This document shows positions 1 through 64,000 of a DNA stretch of 64,000 bases, piece by piece. A program made the position numbers and the translations under genes. Position 1 is the first letter of the stretch, and the number at the start of each line of letters is the position of its first letter. The notes under the pieces are model-generated. The model did not search any database, had not been told where the DNA came from, and worked only from the letters and a program-made list of their open reading frames with translations. The stretch is from Amorphochlora amoebiformis (Eukaryota; Cercozoa; Chlorarachniophyceae): NCBI GenBank assembly GCA_054601695.1, contig BAAHQB010000067.1:682001-746000 (forward strand). The letters run 5' to 3'.

Positions 1-26
1 ATATATATATATATATATATATAAAA

Positions 27-73
<47 letters not shown>

Positions 74-388
74 ATATATGTATATATATATATATACAGT
101 GTGTGTACATATGTATATATATAGGTAAGTAGGTAGATTTTTTTAAAATAGAAAAAGATCCATGTATATAGACATGTCTACAGAATATACACCTATACAT
201 ATACACATACACTTTGATATATATATATATATGCATATATATATATATATATATTTATACGTATATATAATATCTATATTATATAATATGCCGCGAATAT
301 ATATAAAAATATTATATGTATATACATATATATACACATATATGTCTATTTATAGATATATATATAGATATATTACAAATATGTATGT

Positions 389-436
<48 letters not shown>

Positions 437-490
437 ATATATATATATATTTATGTATATATACATATATATATTATTGTTTATGTATAC

Positions 491-522
<32 letters not shown>

Positions 523-559
523 ATATGCATATACATATATGTCTACGTTTATATACAAG
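1..559. repeat. (TA)n-rich low-complexity flank
   Basis: This stretch is mostly TA dinucleotide with short TATG, TGTG and TACA variants. A less repetitive patch at about 120-215 carries no convincing exon borders. It may be 5' untranslated or intronic sequence of the gene that begins at or before 560. I see no coding signal in it. Confidence 0.85.
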
Positions 560-13546
<12,987 letters not shown>

Positions 13547-14194
13547 TACAAATTGATTTTGGAATACTCGCTAAGCCACAACTAGATATTGATATTTATG
13601 ATATATACATATATATTTATTCATACTCTAGTACTACTATGATTACTAGACTCATGATAGCTCTAGCTATTAGATCGATACTCATCTCCTCGAGACGTAA
13701 ACTCTAGAAGATCTATTTAGTACATATTACGTATATATATACTGTCAAAAGTAATTACACAAATTTAATTATCATGAGCTAATATTAAATATTACAATAT
13801 TACTATGAATTTAGCGGTTGCTGGCTAGGTAGTTGTTGCTAGTTTCTAGAGTTTGCCTAGGTAACCAGGTCTAGGTACGCAATCTAGAGACTCTAGACTC
13901 CAGAGACTATCTACTAGATCTAGACTATAGCTAGTATAGGCACTCTATACATCTCTAATAACTAGTAGTAGATGCGCTAGGCTATATAGATACTAGCTAG
14001 ACTAGCTGTACAGACAGACTATCTAGATTACAGTCTAGATATCGAGTTAATCAAATATCATTTGGCGTTTGAGAAACTCAACGATTGCCACTGCAACTAT
14101 GCACGTGCATGCGCAGAGAGACATCTGTACTAAGTCGAACCATTCTTCTTCGCTAACCACGTCTTCTAGTCTCGTCCAGCCCGTTGCCGCTAGC
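13547..14194. other. Convergent intergenic space, CTAG-rich
   Basis: Between the stop of the plus-strand gene and the proposed stop of CDC48 the DNA changes character. It has almost no long (TA)n and many CTAG, TAGATC and TAGACT words, densest at 13840-14040. I see no exon with sensible borders. It should hold the two converging 3' untranslated regions. Confidence 0.7.
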
Positions 14195-18968
<4,774 letters not shown>

Positions 18969-19110
18969 AGTTTCGACGGTGCCGGTGCCGCGTGGGGATG
19001 TGGCTTCTTCTAAATCCAACTGGTGGGTTCCGTTTTGCCCCAAAACCAGCCGAGAAAACTTTAAATCTTTCATAACTTTTCGGCAGGCTGACCCAGCAGC
19101 CAACCGAAAG
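18969..19110. promoter_or_regulatory. Divergent CDC48/SELENOK promoter region
   Basis: Only 142 bp separate the two start codons, which point away from each other. No clear TATA box or named element is visible. Both genes act at the ER in known systems, so co-regulation is plausible but inferred. Confidence 0.6.
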
Positions 19111-19721
19111 ATGTCCTCAGGGTATCGACTAGGAGGAGCAAATGTACGGTCCAGCCGGGTAGTTTCGCGTGGAAATCCGTGCGACAAAGTGGGATCTTTC
19201 TTATGGACACTCCTCGACGCCGTGAAAATATTGTAATATCCCTGTTCGTATGTTACTTCCGACCAATTGAAATAATTTTTCCTTTGCCATTTACTTTCCA
19301 GCGGGGAGACGCTCATCAACGTACGTGCTCACGTTAACAGGCTTATTCAACTTTATCTTTATTTTCGTATTGATGGTATTTATGCCCTCAGCCTGATGCG
19401 CACAAGGCGTACGCCACAGGGCAGTGTCAGAACGGGCGGGCTAACAGTCAGCCGAGGGGCAGGCAATACGGGGGCGGAAGGAGGTTGGGAGGGAATATTC
19501 ACGGTCTTGGAGGACGAGGTAAAAAATTTGATGGATATCTCGATCGTAGCTTGGACTGGAAGACCTGACATCTCCATGTAATTGATATTCAGGTGGGGGA
19601 GGCGGGGGTGGAATGAACGCAGCACCTCCAATGGGAATGATGGGTGTGTTCAATCTTCCTTTAACCATTAACTTCTTCCTTGACTTTCCACTGTGCAACA
19701 GGAGGTGGAGGATGAGGATAA
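19111..19721 (+). CDS. SELENOK: Selenoprotein K-like protein with in-frame TGA (Sec)
   Basis: Exons: 19111-19232, 19302-19320, 19392-19518, 19593-19643, 19702-19721; introns of 69-74 bp, and one of 58 bp, all with good borders and joining phases. Total 339 nt, 112 residues if the TGA at 19713-19715 is read as selenocysteine, then Gly and TAA. Layout matches the SelK family: a short N-terminal segment, one hydrophobic helix (FLWTLLDAVKIFGETLI), a basic Gly/Arg-rich tail with RRLGGNIHGLGG (compare the family's RRMG-INHL motif), then a Gly run and GG-Sec-G at the end. SelK is a small single-pass ER membrane protein that in animals binds p97 and Derlins. If TGA is a plain stop the protein simply loses its last two residues. 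I could not find a convincing SECIS by eye. Confidence 0.82.
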
Positions 19722-20336
19722 ATGCGGTGTCTTTTGCCTTGCACCAGACGGAGGCTGGTCACCGCCACACGATGGAAATGGCTGATTGAAGCGAAGCCCC
19801 CTATGAAACTCGTTGCAAATAAAGATCCAAACGGATCCTTCCTCGAGTGGAGGATGCGCTCACTCTTATTAATCAAGAGCTGTTTCCCAGAGGGATGTCG
19901 AAGCCACGAGCCCACGACAATATTACATACAACACATGCACAGTGCAACAGTATGCATGACATAGAAAGCGTGCACCAGTTGGGACAATTACTAGAATTA
20001 TCAAGATGCATATATTTGGGTCATATTGTATCATCACCGTACCATTGCTAGAATGTCAGATGCCTAATCTCTTGCGTCTAGAATCTATCTCTAGATCTAG
20101 CACTATTATTATCATAATACTAGTAATACTCTAATCAAGCCATGCGCAAGCTTGCAAGATCTAGATGATGTATACTATTGTCACAATTGATACTCATCAG
20201 ATTAATTTTCTAGATTATACCAACTTGATGGAGTACTAGATATAGTCCAGCAGTTTTCGCTGTCTAGCTGTCAGATCTAGAAGATGTATCTATAATTCTA
20301 TTTAATTAGACTACAATACAGACTCAGCATATCGGT
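19722..20336. other. SELENOK 3' region and convergent intergenic space
   Basis: An AATAAA lies at 19818-19823, about 100 bp past the SELENOK stop, and may be its polyadenylation signal. A GCGGTG...CACCGC inverted pair (near 19725 and 19762) could form a stem, but I could not match the SECIS core quartet to it. From about 20050 the DNA is CTAG- and TAGATC-rich like the other convergent spaces. Open frames on both strands here (for example 19722-20051 plus, 19661-20011 minus) look like chance frames. Confidence 0.6.
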
Positions 20337-25624
<5,288 letters not shown>

Positions 25625-25885
25625 TGTGACGAGGGGCTTTCTCACGAAGAATAATTGTGACTATATGGAACGTCACGCCGGGTATCAGCCCTAATCCGGG
25701 GGTAAGAAAAAGTCGCCTGGGTTGGCGTCTCCTGCTTGCCTGCTGCCTTTTGTCTTCTTCCATTCGTGCGTTTAGCTTCAGCTACCATGCCCATCTCTTC
25801 GAGTCGAACCCCCTTCTTACCTCTTTCAACCTCACTGGTTTTCTATCCCGTGCGTGTATTTGACTTATAGTCCATGTGGCAACAG
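25625..25885. promoter_or_regulatory. Divergent USE1/ArfGAP promoter and missing ArfGAP exon 1
   Basis: The USE1 start at 25624 and the first firm ArfGAP exon at 25886 face away from each other. The ArfGAP start must lie here and must end in phase 1. Two options: ATG 25665 (MER) with a poor GTCACG donor, or ATG near 25786 (MPISSSRTPF) with a GTGTAT donor but an intron of only about 30 bp. I cannot choose. The best-looking donor, GGGG|GTAAGAA at 25704, has no open ATG frame before it. Confidence 0.55.
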
Positions 25886-29732
<3,847 letters not shown>

Positions 29733-30272
29733 GGTGGAAAACCTAGCAACAGAATTCCCAATCAGATAGATATTGGGAACTCATTTCTGCAAAGAGGTGG
29801 AAAACCTACTTAGAATACTAGAAAAACCCGAGTTGCTATGCATGGGATAACACTCGGGGCCTTCGAAAACTAAAAGTCGATCTCACGGTAATGTTCTGGC
29901 TCTGCTTTTAACAGTTGCTCGTAGAGTAGCTTCGCCAAGCTAAGTTGCGATAATTAATATCTATAAACCTCTACCTTTATATATCACGACTAACTAGGTC
30001 TACTACCTAGACTACAATCTGGATGAGTGACATATAAAGTTAAGCATGTAAGTATTTGTCTACTAGTAACTAAATTAATATTGATTTATATATTTGCGTG
30101 TAACTTCACATACGTACTACATATATACTTGATATACGTATGTATATGTGTCTATGTATATACAATACATATCTAGTGTATATACTAGAGATATTCTGGA
30201 TGTGTGGGTATATATGTGTATGTGTATGTGTGTACAATATACACAAATATGTATACTTATGTGTATATCATA

Positions 30273-30309
<37 letters not shown>

Positions 30310-31168
30310 CTAGTATATATATACGCATATACATATATGTACATATATCGGGTGAATAACCTAGATAATTATACTAGGATGGTAATACTATACGTACGTA
30401 TATATATATATCATAATTATCTTAGCTCCAGAAAATTTGGTACGTACTAGAGGTACGTATTTACGTACATTATATGATAAAAACTACACAGTACGTACGT
30501 ACTTATGCCTATCTAAGTCATTATTATTCTTGACAGTAGAATTATAAAATTATGGATGTGTGATTATGAGTAGCGATAGTTTATTGTGTGATCTCACACA
30601 ATAATGCAAAGCTGAATTACAACACAGAGCCACCGGATAGTTATCGGGTTCTGCTCAGCAGACGATAAATATGTTACATGATCGTAGCGAGTGATTGACT
30701 AGTCATGATACGTATTATGATATACTAATATGCGATTCGAGGTCACAGTTTTTCAGAGAAGTAAATACTGAGCTGCGCATGCATCTAGTGCATATGTGGC
30801 GATGAGTAGCAGTGTAGCACATTCTACAGATATTCAGATGTACCGTGTACGTACATAGCCGCTCTGTAATATAAATGCGGTGGCATCGACGTGCACCAAA
30901 TACGCGTTAAACTGCGTCACGCTAGAGCTGTACGTACATATACAACGACCGTGGCAAGTCGGCCGCATCTAGTCATGGACACACCGTATACATGTATAAA
31001 ATTTTCATTTCACGATCAACAGTTGACACTAGACGGGTTTCATACGTCACACTACAAGTAAGTACATTTACCTACCAGCCCTGCATGACGGTACTAAACA
31101 TACACTACATACCTACTATTAACATATTACCTTGCATACTGGTCTAGTACGTACAATGGACGTATGCC

Positions 31169-31213
<45 letters not shown>

Positions 31214-31426
31214 TTTATAATTTATGAGTTATTTATCACAGATAGATATTAAAAATATATAATCTAGATTTTCGATATCTACCTCCTAGCTGATTTAATG
31301 CACATCTGATCAAGCTATAAGTTTCCAGTGATAAGCGTGATAATCTAGCAGCCATTTCCGAAGCCCAGTGAAGATTACAATTTATGCTATTTAGATAATC
31401 TAGATTATGTAGATCTTGAAATGGCT
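29733..31426. other. Convergent intergenic space between ArfGAP and the RCC1 gene
   Basis: This is the longest non-genic, non-(TA)n stretch of the window. It is rich in GTAC (GTACGTACGT near 30490), CTAG and TAGATC words. A C/T-poor mixed sequence at 30540-31140 has no exon borders that make sense. A 52-bp (TA)n lies at 31163. I see no gene here. Confidence 0.65.

Positions 31427-64000
<32,574 letters not shown>

Noticed and set aside
18969-19319. Extension of the CDC48 frame to a start at 19316
   Set aside because: The extra 117 residues match nothing in Cdc48 N-termini, and the DNA is better explained by SELENOK exon 1 and its introns on the other strand.
20050-20336. Plus-strand frame 19722-20051 as a separate small gene
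   Set aside because: No domain, no exon borders, and it overlaps the SELENOK 3' region and AATAAA signal.

Overview
This is a nuclear eukaryotic window. Genes are split by spliceosomal introns, and 71 short exon candidates belong to one gene alone. The proteins are core eukaryotic families (Cdc48/p97, an ER Qc-SNARE, an AGFG-type ArfGAP, an RCC1 propeller). The introns are swollen with (TA)n arrays, with islands of degenerate TTAGGG/CCCTAA-like sequence. A likely selenoprotein K suggests an organism that uses selenocysteine. I cannot name the species; a protist or alga is my best guess. Nearly all long translated frames made of Ile/Tyr/Val are translated (TA)n and are not genes.

I read the short non-repetitive islands on both strands, used AG/GT borders and required reading phase to carry from one island to the next. 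This gives six genes that alternate strand without exception: (1) + 560-13546, an unrecognised 488-residue membrane protein in 22 exons; (2) - 14195-18968, Cdc48/p97; (3) + 19111-19721, a selenoprotein K-like protein with an in-frame TGA next to the end; (4) - 20337-25624, the SNARE Use1 in 7 exons whose summed length is exactly 297 codons; (5) + 25886-29732, an AGFG-type ArfGAP (first exon not fixed); (6) - 31427-63975, a giant RCC1-repeat gene of about 71 exons whose 5' end runs off the right edge.

The strand alternation gives two compact divergent intergenic spaces (142 bp between CDC48 and SELENOK; about 260 bp between USE1 and the ArfGAP) and three convergent ones (13547-14194, 19722-20336, 29733-31426). 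Convergent spaces differ from introns: they are rich in CTAG, GTAC and TAGATC words and poor in long (TA)n. Genes 2-5 all relate to the ER or early secretory membrane. In animals selenoprotein K binds p97 in ER-associated degradation, so a shared divergent promoter for the two is notable.

The introns also hold a dispersed repeat family: islands of about 200-400 bp bounded by TATTGTTA...TAACAATA ends inside (TA)n, some with tRNA-like A and B boxes. They also hold C2H2 zinc-finger ORF copies and several decayed duplicates of neighbouring exons.
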